Below, in pieces: positions 26,884-37,212 of a DNA stretch of 64,000 nucleotides. A program made the position numbers and the translations under genes. Position 1 is the stretch's first letter. Each line of letters opens with the position of its first letter. Location of the stretch: contig NZ_UPHU01000001.1 of NCBI RefSeq assembly GCF_900566075.1, positions 4,154,325 through 4,218,324 of the forward strand. The letters are read 5' to 3'. Below the pieces are notes generated by a model, which was not told where the DNA came from, did not search any database, and saw nothing but the letters and a program-made list of their open reading frames with translations. This DNA is from Mycobacterium pseudokansasii (GTDB lineage: Bacteria > Actinomycetota > Actinomycetes > Mycobacteriales > Mycobacteriaceae).

Positions 26884-28938
26884 ATGGTCCTGCACGCCGA
26901 ACCCGCAGACGAGGCCGCCGAGGTCGCTGAAGCCGCCCAGGTCTCTCACGTCACCGACATTCCAGCGTTCCAGGCAGCACCCGTCCCGTCCGTCAAGTCC
27001 GACGCGAAGGGCATTTTCACGTCCAGCTCATCGCTGCGCAATCCGTTTCCACCCATTGCCGATTACGCCTTCCTGTCCGACTGGGAGACGACCTGCCTGA
27101 TCTCGCCGGCGGGATCGGTGGAGTGGATGTGTGTGCCCCGGCCGGACTCCCCGAGCGTGTTCGGCGCGATCCTGGACCGCAGCGCGGGCCATTTCCGGCT
27201 GGGTCCTTACGGCGTTTCGGTGCCCTCGGCACGCCGCTATCTGCCCGGCAGCCTGATCATGGAGACCACGTGGCAGACCCACACCGGCTGGCTGATCGTG
27301 CGCGACGCGTTGGTGATGGGGCCGTGGCACGACATCGAGCGACGATCGCGCACCCACCGGCGCACCCCGATGGACTGGGACGCCGAGCACATCCTGCTGC
27401 GCACGGTGCGCTGCGTCAGCGGCACGGTCGAGCTGATGATGAGTTGCGAGCCGGCGTTCGACTACCACCGTCTGGGCGCCACCTGGGAATACTCGGCCAA
27501 CGCGTACAGTGAGGCGATCGCCCGGGCCAGCCAGCAACCCGACGCCCACCCGACGCTGCAGCTGACCACCAATCTGCGGATCGGGCTGGAGGGCCGCGAA
27601 GCCCGCGCCCGCACCCGGATGAAGGAGGGCGACGACGTGTTCGTCGCCCTGAGCTGGACCAAGCACCCGGCGCCGCAAACCTACGAAGAGGCCGCCGAGA
27701 AGATGTGGCAAACGACCGAGTGCTGGCGGCAGTGGATCAACATCGGCAACTTCCCCGACCACCCGTGGCGGGCGTACCTGCAGCGCAGCGCACTCACTCT
27801 GAAAGGGTTGACGTACTCGCCCACCGGCGCGCTGCTGGCCGCCAGCACCACGTCACTGCCGGAAACACCGCACGGCGAACGCAACTGGGATTACCGCTAC
27901 GCCTGGGTCCGCGACTCGACGTTCGCGCTGTGGGGGCTCTACACCCTGGGACTGGACCGCGAAGCCGACGACTTCTTCGCCTTCATCGCCGACGTGTCCG
28001 GCGCCAACAACAACGAGCGCCATCCGCTGCAGGTGATGTACGGCGTGGGCGGCGAGCGCAGCCTGGTCGAAGAGGAGCTGCACCACCTGTCCGGCTACGA
28101 CCACGCGCGTCCGGTCCGGATCGGCAACGGCGCCTACAACCAGCAGCAGCATGACATCTGGGGCTCGATTCTGGACTCGTTCTACCTGCACTGCAAGTCT
28201 CGTGAGCAGGTCCCGGAGACGTTGTGGCCGGTGCTCAAGCGCCAGGTCGAGGAAGCGATCAAGCACTGGCGCGAACCCGACCGCGGCATCTGGGAAGTGC
28301 GCGGGGAACCGCAGCACTTCACCTCGTCGAAGGTGATGTGCTGGGTGGCGCTGGATCGCGGCGCCAAGCTGGCCGCGCGGCAGGGCGAAAAAAGCTATGC
28401 CCAGCAATGGCGCCGGATCGCCGAGGAGATCAAGGCGGACATCCTCGAGCACGGCGTAGACTCCCGCGGCGTGCTGACCCAGCGCTACGGCAGCGACGCC
28501 CTGGACGCGTCGCTGCTGCTGGCGGTGCTGACCCGGTTCCTGCCGCCCGACGACCCGCGGGTGCGTAACACCGTGCTGGCCATCGCCGACGAACTGACCG
28601 AGGAAGGCCTGGTGCTGCGGTATCGGGTGCACGAGACCGACGACGGCCTGTCCGGGGAGGAAGGCACGTTCACCATCTGCTCGTTCTGGCTGGTGTCAGC
28701 GCTGGTCGAGATCGGCGAAGTGGCGCGGGCCAAACGGCTGTGCGAGAAGCTGCTGTCCTACGCCAGCCCGTTGCACCTCTACGCCGAGGAGATCGAGCCG
28801 CGCACCGGGCGTCAGCTGGGCAACTTCCCGCAGGCGTTCACCCACCTGGCGCTGATCAACGCGGTGGTCCATGTGATCCGCGCCGAGGAAGAAGCCGACG
28901 GCTCGGGGATGTTCCAGCCGGCCAACGCGCCCATGTAG
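26884..28938 (+). CDS. treH: GH15-family trehalase/glucoamylase-like hydrolase
   Basis: The protein of 684 residues has an N-terminal beta-sandwich domain and a C-terminal (alpha/alpha)6 barrel of glycoside hydrolase family 15. Family motifs are RNWDYRYAWVRD with the acidic residues of the active site, and EEGTFTICSFW with the likely catalytic Glu. The homologue Rv2402/MSMEG_4535 acts as trehalase, as I recall from published work, so trehalose to two glucose is the best reaction guess. ATG at 26884 is chosen because similarity begins soon after; the open frame extends to 26449 inside the neighbouring gene. The start has no strong binding site. A 15-base unit is duplicated across its stop codon. 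Confidence 0.85.
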   Translation: MVLHAEPADEAAEVAEAAQVSHVTDIPAFQAAPVPSVKSDAKGIFTSSSSLRNPFPPIADYAFLSDWETTCLISPAGSVEWMCVPRPDSPSVFGAILDRSAGHFRLGPYGVSVPSARRYLPGSLIMETTWQTHTGWLIVRDALVMGPWHDIERRSRTHRRTPMDWDAEHILLRTVRCVSGTVELMMSCEPAFDYHRLGATWEYSANAYSEAIARASQQPDAHPTLQLTTNLRIGLEGREARARTRMKEGDDVFVALSWTKHPAPQTYEEAAEKMWQTTECWRQWINIGNFPDHPWRAYLQRSALTLKGLTYSPTGALLAASTTSLPETPHGERNWDYRYAWVRDSTFALWGLYTLGLDREADDFFAFIADVSGANNNERHPLQVMYGVGGERSLVEEELHHLSGYDHARPVRIGNGAYNQQQHDIWGSILDSFYLHCKSREQVPETLWPVLKRQVEEAIKHWREPDRGIWEVRGEPQHFTSSKVMCWVALDRGAKLAARQGEKSYAQQWRRIAEEIKADILEHGVDSRGVLTQRYGSDALDASLLLAVLTRFLPPDDPRVRNTVLAIADELTEEGLVLRYRVHETDDGLSGEEGTFTICSFWLVSALVEIGEVARAKRLCEKLLSYASPLHLYAEEIEPRTGRQLGNFPQAFTHLALINAVVHVIRAEEEADGSGMFQPANAPM

Positions 28939-28956
28939 TTCGCGCCCATGTAGTTC
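28927..28956. repeat. 15-base tandem duplication across the trehalase stop codon
   Basis: GCGCCCATGTAGTTC occurs twice in direct tandem at 28927-28941 and 28942-28956. The unit carries the last codons and the TAG stop of the trehalase gene, so the second copy encodes the same tail after the stop. This looks like a recent slippage or duplication event. Confidence 0.85.
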
Positions 28957-28973
28957 GCGGCCAGTTTCCGCGG

Positions 28974-29031
28974 CGAGCAGACGCAGAATCGCACGATTCC
29001 AACGGAATTCCTAAGATTCTGCGTCTGCTCG
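28974..29031. terminator. Large 17-base inverted repeat between convergent treH and lppR
   Basis: CGAGCAGACGCAGAATC (28974-28990) and its exact reverse complement GATTCTGCGTCTGCTCG (29015-29031) enclose a 24-base loop. The position between convergent genes fits a bidirectional terminator, though no T run follows. The loop itself contains GGAATTCC. The arm sequence recalls short dispersed intergenic repeats of mycobacteria, so it may also be a mobile or dispersed element. Confidence 0.6.
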
Positions 29032-29045
29032 TGCCGAGATCGGAG

Positions 29046-29800
29046 TCAGCTCAGCGCGGTGACTTTGTCCATCATCGTGTGCGCGATGTCGATGGCGCTG
29101 GTGTTGAGGTCGCCGGTCCCCTCATCGGATGGGTAGGCGGTTGGAACGAAGCTGACCATGACCTCAACCAAGCAATTTCCCCGGACGCCAAGGGCCCGGG
29201 CTTGCGGGATGGTCGCCAAAATTGAGTGCGGGCCGGACCCCAGTGAGATGGTTGCCGCGACAACCGAATCCATGACGCGTACGTCGGAGATGGCAGCTTG
29301 GCCGTACACCGTGGAGGTTGGCATCGTCAGCGTGGTGCCATCGCACTTCTTCCACTGCGCGGCGAACTTGGCGAACAACCCGTTGGCGTCTACTGCCGTC
29401 GGTAACGCGACGATACCTTCATAAACATCGTCGACCTTCACCGAAGCACCGTTGTGGGCCCACATTTCGCTGGCGATGTTTTGTATCGGCGCGGGGCGAT
29501 AAGGACCCTGCTGCATCATGTGGACGACACCTAGGCAGTCGGCGGGCAGTGCCGATTCCCAAGCGCTTCCCAACTTGTCGCTGCCGCCGAACTCCGGGTA
29601 TTTCGGAGCGGTCTGGAACGGCTGGTTCAGCAACTTCGCCAGAGCGGCGCTGTCAATCATGGCCTGGTTGATAGCTGGGCCCGTGAGCGCGTGCGGCGCC
29701 ATGTTCGGCGCCGGTCCAGCTTTGCCGCCGGTCTTTGCGGTGCACCCGCTCGAGAGCACCACGGCCAACAACGCGGCGGCCACAGAGCACCAGCGGTTTG

Positions 29801-29804
<4 letters not shown>
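29046..29804 (-). CDS. lppR: Lipoprotein LppR, PknH-sensor-like domain
   Basis: The 252-residue protein has a signal peptide with lipobox LSSGC (Cys at 21), so it is anchored on the outer face of the membrane. The rest resembles the extracellular sensor domain of PknH (PF14032), with Cys pairs in ADCLG, KKCDG and GNCLV likely forming disulfides. The GTG start overlaps the lepA stop (GTGA), matching the M. tuberculosis pair Rv2404c-Rv2403c. Ligand unknown. Confidence 0.85.
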
Positions 29805-31732
<1,928 letters not shown>

Positions 31733-31763
31733 TCGCGCGCTCCGGCGCGGCTATGCTGCCAAC

Positions 31764-32375
31764 ATGGCGTCCGCCCGGAAGTCACAGTGGAAGACGTTCC
31801 AGCGCTTCACCGAGAATTTAGGGAACCTGGTGTTCAACGAGGCTCCCAAGGTGGTGCGTCAACTACAGAACTCGCAAACCGTACTGCAGGAACTTCAGCG
31901 TGCGGTAAAGATCACCGCGAACATCATGGCGATGGGCCTGCCGCCGCCACCCCAGGAGATCGCCGCAGGCCGCCCGGTGACCAGCACCAGCTTTCCCACC
32001 GCACAGCGGGCCCGCAGGCTCGTCTACGCCCCCGACCTCGATGGCCGGGCCGGCCCCGGGGAAATCGTGTGGACGTGGGTGGTCTACGAAGACGACCCGA
32101 CCCGCGGCAAGGACCGGCCGGTGCTCGTCGTCGGCCGCAACCGCGATGTGTTGCTGGGGCTCATGCTGTCCAGCCGGGAAGACCGCGCCGCCGATCGTGA
32201 CTGGGTCGGAATCGGTTCGGGGGACTGGGATTACGAGGGTAGGCAGAGCTGGGTCCGACTGGACCGGGTGCTCGACGTGCCGGAGGAGAGCATCCGCCGG
32301 GAAGGGGCGATTCTGCCGCGCGAGATCTTCGATGTGGTCGCCGCCCGGTTGCGCACCGAATACTCCTGGCGTTAG
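31764..32375 (+). CDS. PemK/MazF-like protein with N-terminal helical extension (Rv2405 homologue)
   Basis: The 203-residue protein has an N-terminal helical part of about 85 residues, then a domain from about residue 90 with the PemK/MazF opening pattern GEIVWTWVVYEDDPTRGKDRPVLVVGR, and later SWVRLDRVLDVP as in MazF strand regions. Typical MazF toxins are about 110 residues and sit beside an antitoxin; here there is no antitoxin gene on either side, so a domesticated or RNA-binding role is more likely than a toxin. The ATG at 31764 matches the M. tuberculosis gene start; the earlier in-frame opening lies inside lepA. A large hairpin follows the gene. Confidence 0.75.
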   Translation: MASARKSQWKTFQRFTENLGNLVFNEAPKVVRQLQNSQTVLQELQRAVKITANIMAMGLPPPPQEIAAGRPVTSTSFPTAQRARRLVYAPDLDGRAGPGEIVWTWVVYEDDPTRGKDRPVLVVGRNRDVLLGLMLSSREDRAADRDWVGIGSGDWDYEGRQSWVRLDRVLDVPEESIRREGAILPREIFDVVAARLRTEYSWR

Positions 32376-32397
32376 GGCCAGCCACTCTCGCGACCGT

Positions 32398-32439
32398 AAC
32401 GCCACGGCGAAATTCCACGCGATTTTTCGCCGTGGCGTT
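32398..32439. terminator. 15-base inverted repeat between convergent MazF-like and CBS genes
   Basis: AACGCCACGGCGAAA (32398-32412) and TTTCGCCGTGGCGTT (32425-32439) pair perfectly around a 12-base loop. It lies 22 bases after the MazF-like stop and 33 bases after the end of the convergent CBS gene, so it can act as a terminator in both directions. The arms are GC-rich with a short A/T end. Confidence 0.65.
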
Positions 32440-32472
32440 CCGCTGGCCGAAGTCGGCGTGAGGCCGGCCCGG

Positions 32473-32901
32473 CTAACCCTGGGTGATGTAGGACTGCAGC
32501 TGCTGCTGTTCGGCCTCGAGTTCTTGCATCCGGGTTTTCACCACATCACCGATGCTGACGATGCCGATCAGCTTCTTCCCGTCCAGCACCGGTACGTGGC
32601 GCACCCGGTTGTTGGTCATCAGCACGCTGAGGCTGTCCACCGTGTCCGATTTCGTGCAGGTGGCGACATCGCTGGTCATGATCTTGGAGACCGGACGAGA
32701 CAACACGCTGGCGCCGTGGGTGTGCAACTGGCGTACCACGTCGCGTTCCGACACAATGCCGACTACCCCTTCCGCGCCGACCACCACCATCGCGCCGATG
32801 TTCTGCTCAGCCAGACCGGCAAGCAGTTCCCGCACTGTCGCGTCGGGATTGATCGTCACCACCGCCGCCCCCTTGTTCCGCAAGACGTCCGCGATCCGCA
32901 T
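32473..32901 (-). CDS. Two-CBS-domain protein
   Basis: The 142-residue protein is almost wholly a Bateman module: the first CBS unit at about residues 8-62 (ends GIVSERDVVRQL) and the second at about 72-125 (ends GIVSIGDVVKTRM). Such pairs bind AMP, ATP or related nucleotides. A short C-terminal coiled or Gln-rich tail (EAEQQQLQSY) follows. ATG at 32901 is chosen because the family starts here; the long upstream open frame is the antisense shadow of the RNase Z-like gene. It matches M. tuberculosis Rv2406c. Partner unknown. Confidence 0.85.
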   Translation of the reverse strand: MRIADVLRNKGAAVVTINPDATVRELLAGLAEQNIGAMVVVGAEGVVGIVSERDVVRQLHTHGASVLSRPVSKIMTSDVATCTKSDTVDSLSVLMTNNRVRHVPVLDGKKLIGIVSIGDVVKTRMQELEAEQQQLQSYITQG

Positions 32902-33051
32902 TGAGGCCTCCCGCCGGTAGTGACCCGATTCACACCAGGCTACGGCTAACTTGCGCGGCGGGAAAGCCGCCACCCCAACACGACGGTGGCCCGCCGGGCG
33001 AATCGCCGGGTTGCGCCGCCGCACACGGCCCAGGCTGGTAAGGATGTGGCC

Positions 33052-33894
33052 ATGATCGAGATCACCTTGTTGGGCACCGGCAGCCCCATTCCCGACCCGA
33101 ACCGCGCCGGGCCGGCCACCTTGGTGCGGGCCGACGGGCACGTGTTCTTGATCGACTGTGGACGCGGTGTCCTGCAACGCGCGGCCGCTGTCGGCGTGGG
33201 CGCGGCCGGCTTGTCGGCCTTGTTGCTCACCCATCTGCACAGCGACCACATCGCCGAACTCGGCGACGTGATCATCACCAATTGGGTCACCAACTTCGCC
33301 CCTGCTCCCCCGCCGCTGCAGATCATCGGCCCGCCGGGCACCGCGGAGGTGGTGGCGGCGACGCTGCAGGCATTCGGGCACGACATCGGCTACCGCATCG
33401 CTCACCACGCCGATCTCGACGCACCGCCGCCGGTCGAGGTCCATGAGTGCACCGATGGCACGGTGTGGGACCGCGAGGGTGTGACGATCCGGGTGGCTCC
33501 CACCGATCACCGGCCGGTGGCACCGACCATCGGTTTCCGCATCGAATCCGGCGGTGCGGCGGTGGTGCTGGCCGGCGACACCGTGCCCTGCGCCGGCCTG
33601 GACGAGCTGGCCGCGGGCGCAGACGCCTTGGTACACACCGTTATTCGAAAGGACATCCTGGCGCATGTCCCGCAGCAGCGGGTTAAAGACGTCTGCGACT
33701 ACCACTCGTCGGTGCAGGAGGCCGCCGCGACCGCCCAGCGAGCCGGGGTGGGAACCCTGGTGATGACGCACTACGTGCCGGCCCTGGTGGCAGGCCAGGA
33801 GGAGCAGTGGCGGGCTTTGGCCGCGACCGAGTTCAGCGGAGCGATCGAGCTCGGCGACGATCTGCACCGAGTCGAGGTGCACCCGCGGCAATAG
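33052..33894 (+). CDS. RNase Z-like metallo-beta-lactamase-fold hydrolase
   Basis: The 280-residue protein has the MBL-fold metal motif HLHSDH at about residues 63-68, the GTGSPIP opening typical of RNase Z/arylsulfatase-type members, DCG after strand 2, and later Asp (AGDT) and His (MTHY) ligands. It may process tRNA 3' ends or act on another phosphodiester. RNase Z of bacteria is usually about 300 residues with a flexible arm; the arm region here ([10 protein letters not shown]) is short, which leaves the exact substrate open. It matches M. tuberculosis Rv2407. GGATGTGGCC precedes the ATG. Confidence 0.8.
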   Translation: MIEITLLGTGSPIPDPNRAGPATLVRADGHVFLIDCGRGVLQRAAAVGVGAAGLSALLLTHLHSDHIAELGDVIITNWVTNFAPAPPPLQIIGPPGTAEVVAATLQAFGHDIGYRIAHHADLDAPPPVEVHECTDGTVWDREGVTIRVAPTDHRPVAPTIGFRIESGGAAVVLAGDTVPCAGLDELAAGADALVHTVIRKDILAHVPQQRVKDVCDYHSSVQEAAATAQRAGVGTLVMTHYVPALVAGQEEQWRALAATEFSGAIELGDDLHRVEVHPRQ

Positions 33895-33986
33895 CGTGCC
33901 CGTAATGCACGGAATTGGGCTCACATCGCGATAGGATCCAGTCCCCGACCACTGCTCTTGATCTCGCTCGATCTCAGAGGTGCGGC

Positions 33987-35399
33987 ATGTCGTATGTGAT
34001 CGCAGGTCCGGCGGCGATCGCTGCGGCGGCCACCGAGCTGGCCGGAATTGGTTCGACGATCGGCCAGGCCAACGTGAACGCAGCGGCCGTGACGGCCGGA
34101 GTGCCGGCGGCCGCCGCCGACCAGGTGTCCGCGGCCGTCGCGGCGTTCTTCGGGGCGCAGGCCCAGGGCTATCAGGGCATCAGCGCCCAGATGGCGGCGT
34201 TTCACGACCAGCTGGTGCAGGCCCTGTCCGCCGGCGGAGCGGCCTACGCCGGTGCCGAGGCCGCCAGCGCCCAGAACCTGCTCGACCTGATCAACGCACC
34301 CGCCCTGGCGCTGTTTGGCCGCCCGTGGATCGGCAACGGCGCCAACGGCGGGACCGTCGGCGGCATAGGGCAGCCCGGCGGGCCGGGCGGACTGCTCTAC
34401 GGCAACGGCGGCCGGGGCGGCGACAGCACGCTGCCCGGAGTCGCCGGCGGTAACGGCGGGGCCGCCGGCCTCATCGGAAACGGCGGCACCGGCGGCACCG
34501 GCGGCACGGGAGGCAGCGGCGGGCTGGGTGGCAACGCCTTCCTTATCGGCGGCGGCGGCGCCGGGGGCACCGGCGGCGCGGCCGTCGGCACCGGGTTCGC
34601 GGGCAGCGGCGGCAACGGCGGTTTGGGCGGCCTGTTCTACGGCAACGGTGGGGCGGGGGGAAACGGCGGCGCCGGGGTGGCTGCCACCACCATCGGCGGC
34701 ATGGGCGGGTTCGGCGGCGATGCCTGGCTGTTCGGCAGCGGCGGGACCGGCGGCCAGGGCGGCGACAACACTTTCAACCTCAGTGGCCAAGGCGGGCTGG
34801 GCGGCGACGGCGGCAGTGGCGGAGCGCTTTTCGGCAACGGCGGCATCGGCGGTGGCGGCGGCAACGGCGGCGCCACCGGCGGAGCCGCCGGGAACGGCGG
34901 TTCCGCCGGCTACTCGATCGGCAGCGGCGGAGCCGGCGGCGTGGGCGGCGATGGCGGCACCGTGTTCGGCGGCCAGGGCGGGGACGGCGGCCGGGCGGCG
35001 ACGATCTTCGGGTTCGGCGGCGCCGGCGGCAACGGCGGCACCGGCAACTATGCCCTGTTCCCCTCCGGCGGCGCCGGCGGGACCGGCGGCGCCGCCGTGC
35101 TCTTTGGCCTCGGCGGGGTGGGCGGACACGGTGGCTCCGGCGGCGGCTACGGGGGTCAGGGCGGGGCGGGCGCCTGGGTGATCGGCAGCGCCGGCGACGG
35201 CGGAGCCGGCGGTGCCGGCAACATCAACAGCATGGCCGGTGGCCAGGGCGGGAACGGCGGCGATGCCTTCTTCATCGGCAACGGCGGCAACGGCGGCGCC
35301 GGCGGGCACGGTTTCGGCGCCGGCCCGCCCGGCAAGGGCGGGGGTGGTGGCACTGCCGGGGTAATCGGCTGGGCGGGAAATCCCGGTCCGGACGGTTAA
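33987..35399 (+). CDS. PE_PGRS protein (470 aa)
   Basis: A PE domain ([18 protein letters not shown] to about residue 95) is followed by the linker [11 protein letters not shown] and about 350 residues of Gly-Gly/Gly-Asn-Gly PGRS repeats, with no extra C-terminal domain. ATG at 33987 has AGAGGTG just upstream and starts the PE consensus; the upstream frame opening at 33915 is rejected. In M. tuberculosis a PE gene (PE24) is at this place as I recall. Its TAA overlaps the convergent stop of the transglutaminase gene in the sequence TTAA. Confidence 0.9.
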   Translation: MSYVIAGPAAIAAAATELAGIGSTIGQANVNAAAVTAGVPAAAADQVSAAVAAFFGAQAQGYQGISAQMAAFHDQLVQALSAGGAAYAGAEAASAQNLLDLINAPALALFGRPWIGNGANGGTVGGIGQPGGPGGLLYGNGGRGGDSTLPGVAGGNGGAAGLIGNGGTGGTGGTGGSGGLGGNAFLIGGGGAGGTGGAAVGTGFAGSGGNGGLGGLFYGNGGAGGNGGAGVAATTIGGMGGFGGDAWLFGSGGTGGQGGDNTFNLSGQGGLGGDGGSGGALFGNGGIGGGGGNGGATGGAAGNGGSAGYSIGSGGAGGVGGDGGTVFGGQGGDGGRAATIFGFGGAGGNGGTGNYALFPSGGAGGTGGAAVLFGLGGVGGHGGSGGGYGGQGGAGAWVIGSAGDGGAGGAGNINSMAGGQGGNGGDAFFIGNGGNGGAGGHGFGAGPPGKGGGGGTAGVIGWAGNPGPDG

Positions 35400-36235
35400 G
35401 CCAACCGGGTGATCTCGACGTCGACGTCGAGGTCGGTTGCGCCCAGTCCGGAGTAGATGCCCTTCAGCGGAGACACGTCGCTGTAATCACGGCCGACACC
35501 GACGCTGATGTACTGCTCGGTGATTTCGGTGTCGTGGGTGGGATCGTAGTTCCACCACGCGCCCGTCCAGGCCTGAACCCAGGCGTGGCTGCGCCCGGCC
35601 ACGGTTTTGCCGGCCACGGCGTCGCGATCGGGATGCAGGTAGCCGGATACATAGCGTCCGGGAATTCCCATGCTGCGCAACACGATCAGCGTCACGTGGA
35701 CAAAGTCCTGGCAGACGCCGCGGCCCTGTTCCAGTGCGTCCAGTCCCGTCGAATAGACGCCGGTGGTGCCCGGAAGGTACTCCAATTCGCTTCGCGCCCA
35801 ACGGGATGCGGCCATGACGGCTTCAGCGGGATCGTGATACTTGGTGATCCGCCGGCCCACGGCGGCGATGCGTTTGCTGGTCGGGGTGTACCAGGTGGGG
35901 CGCAACACCTCGTCGAACCGGTCGATCACGGGTACCGAGTGCAACTCCTCCCAACTGGTCTTGGCCGTCGGCGGCTCAGGGCGCTCGGTTTCGACAACCG
36001 ACGACGAGGTGACCGTCAGCTGCGTGTGCGGTGCATGCAGGTCGAACGCTGTCACCGCGGTGCCCCAATAGTCGATGTAGCGGTAGGACCGGGTGGCCGG
36101 GACGGTTTCGACCCGGTTGAGGATGACGTTTTGGCGGGTGTTGGAGCGCGGTGTCAGCCGGGCCTCGTTGTAGGACGCCGTGACCGGCGACTGGTATGCG
36201 TACCCTGTGGTGTGTACCACTCGCATCCGCCACAT
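35396..36235 (-). CDS. Transglutaminase-like cysteine protease/amidase (Rv2409c homologue)
   Basis: The 279-residue protein has the bacterial transglutaminase-like N-terminal beta domain and the catalytic core with Cys in [11 protein letters not shown], His in RSHAWVQAW and Asp in NYDPTHD. It should cleave or form an amide or isopeptide bond. The ATG at 36235 shares one base with the stop of the alpha-E gene (TGATG) and gives exactly the M. tuberculosis length. It is the last gene of the ATP-grasp, alpha-E, transglutaminase trio. No signal peptide, so cytoplasmic. Confidence 0.88.
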   Translation of the reverse strand: MWRMRVVHTTGYAYQSPVTASYNEARLTPRSNTRQNVILNRVETVPATRSYRYIDYWGTAVTAFDLHAPHTQLTVTSSSVVETERPEPPTAKTSWEELHSVPVIDRFDEVLRPTWYTPTSKRIAAVGRRITKYHDPAEAVMAASRWARSELEYLPGTTGVYSTGLDALEQGRGVCQDFVHVTLIVLRSMGIPGRYVSGYLHPDRDAVAGKTVAGRSHAWVQAWTGAWWNYDPTHDTEITEQYISVGVGRDYSDVSPLKGIYSGLGATDLDVDVEITRLA

Positions 36236-37212
36236 CAGGATTCCCCTTGCCGGCCGAGCAGTTGGCCACGCCGACCCGCGTCGGTCCAGGCCACCCACGG
36301 TGATACGTGAAAGTACTGCAGCGCCAACGCTTCTCCGACGTCCCGGCATGTTCGTTGCAGGCCGGCCAACCTGTTGTCGAGGGATTCGAGCAAGACACCA
36401 GGCTGCACGAACTCGAGTTCACTGCGGGCCTGGCCGAGCAGCCGTTGCGCTTCGGTGGTGGCCCCGATCCGGCTCTGCGGATTGTGCAGCAATTCGTCGA
36501 GGTTGTGTTCGGCCAACCGCAGCGAGTAGTACACCGAGCGCGGAAACAACCGGTCGAGCATCATGAACTCGACCACCCGGGCCGCGTCCAGCACCCCGCG
36601 GTAGGTACGCAGATAGGTGTCGTGCGCGCCGGCCGAGCGCAGCAGGGTCACCCACGCCGGGGACGATGCGCTGTCTCCCACCCGCGACAACAGCAGGCGC
36701 ACGGTCATGTCGACCCGCTCGATGGCGCGGCCCAGCAACAAGAACCGGTATCCGTCGTCGCGGGAGAGCGTCGAGTCGGCAAGCCCGGCGAACATTGCCG
36801 CGCGGCCTTCGATGAACGACAGGAATTCATGTGGCCCAAGGCGTTTGGCAGCTCGCTCGCGTTCCGGCAGAGCGTTGTAGGTGGTGTTGAGGCACTCCCA
36901 GATCTCGATGGAGGTGACTTCTCGCGCCGACTTCGCGTTCTCGCGCGCCGCCGAGATCGCACCGACGATCGACGAGCCGCCCTGGGCGCTGGTGCTGAAA
37001 GCCACCAAGTCCGTCAGCGACCACAGGTCGAGTTCGTGGTCGGGGGGCTCGATGCCGAGCACCCGCAGCAACAGCCGGGACGCCTGGTCGGGGTCGACGC
37101 TGGAGTCTTCGAGCAGTTGGTGCACCGCGACATCCAGGATGCGCGCCGTGTCGTCAGCGCGCTCGACGTAGCGACCGATCCAGTACAGCGCTTCGGCGTT
37201 GCGGGCGAGCAT
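36235..37212 (-). CDS. Alpha-E (DUF403) protein
   Basis: The all-helical 325-residue protein opens with MLARNAEALYWIGRYVERAD, the signature of the alpha-E superfamily. These proteins lie beside circularly permuted ATP-grasp and transglutaminase genes in many bacteria and are thought to take part in making or trimming an unknown peptide or amide product. Start and stop overlap both neighbours (TGATG at each end), so the trio is translated as a unit. Confidence 0.88.
   Translation of the reverse strand: MLARNAEALYWIGRYVERADDTARILDVAVHQLLEDSSVDPDQASRLLLRVLGIEPPDHELDLWSLTDLVAFSTSAQGGSSIVGAISAARENAKSAREVTSIEIWECLNTTYNALPERERAAKRLGPHEFLSFIEGRAAMFAGLADSTLSRDDGYRFLLLGRAIERVDMTVRLLLSRVGDSASSPAWVTLLRSAGAHDTYLRTYRGVLDAARVVEFMMLDRLFPRSVYYSLRLAEHNLDELLHNPQSRIGATTEAQRLLGQARSELEFVQPGVLLESLDNRLAGLQRTCRDVGEALALQYFHVSPWVAWTDAGRRGQLLGRQGES

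Noticed and set aside
33921..35309. 462-codon minus-strand frame, Ala-rich
   Set aside because: It mirrors the PE_PGRS gene on the plus strand, where PE domain and binding site are clear.
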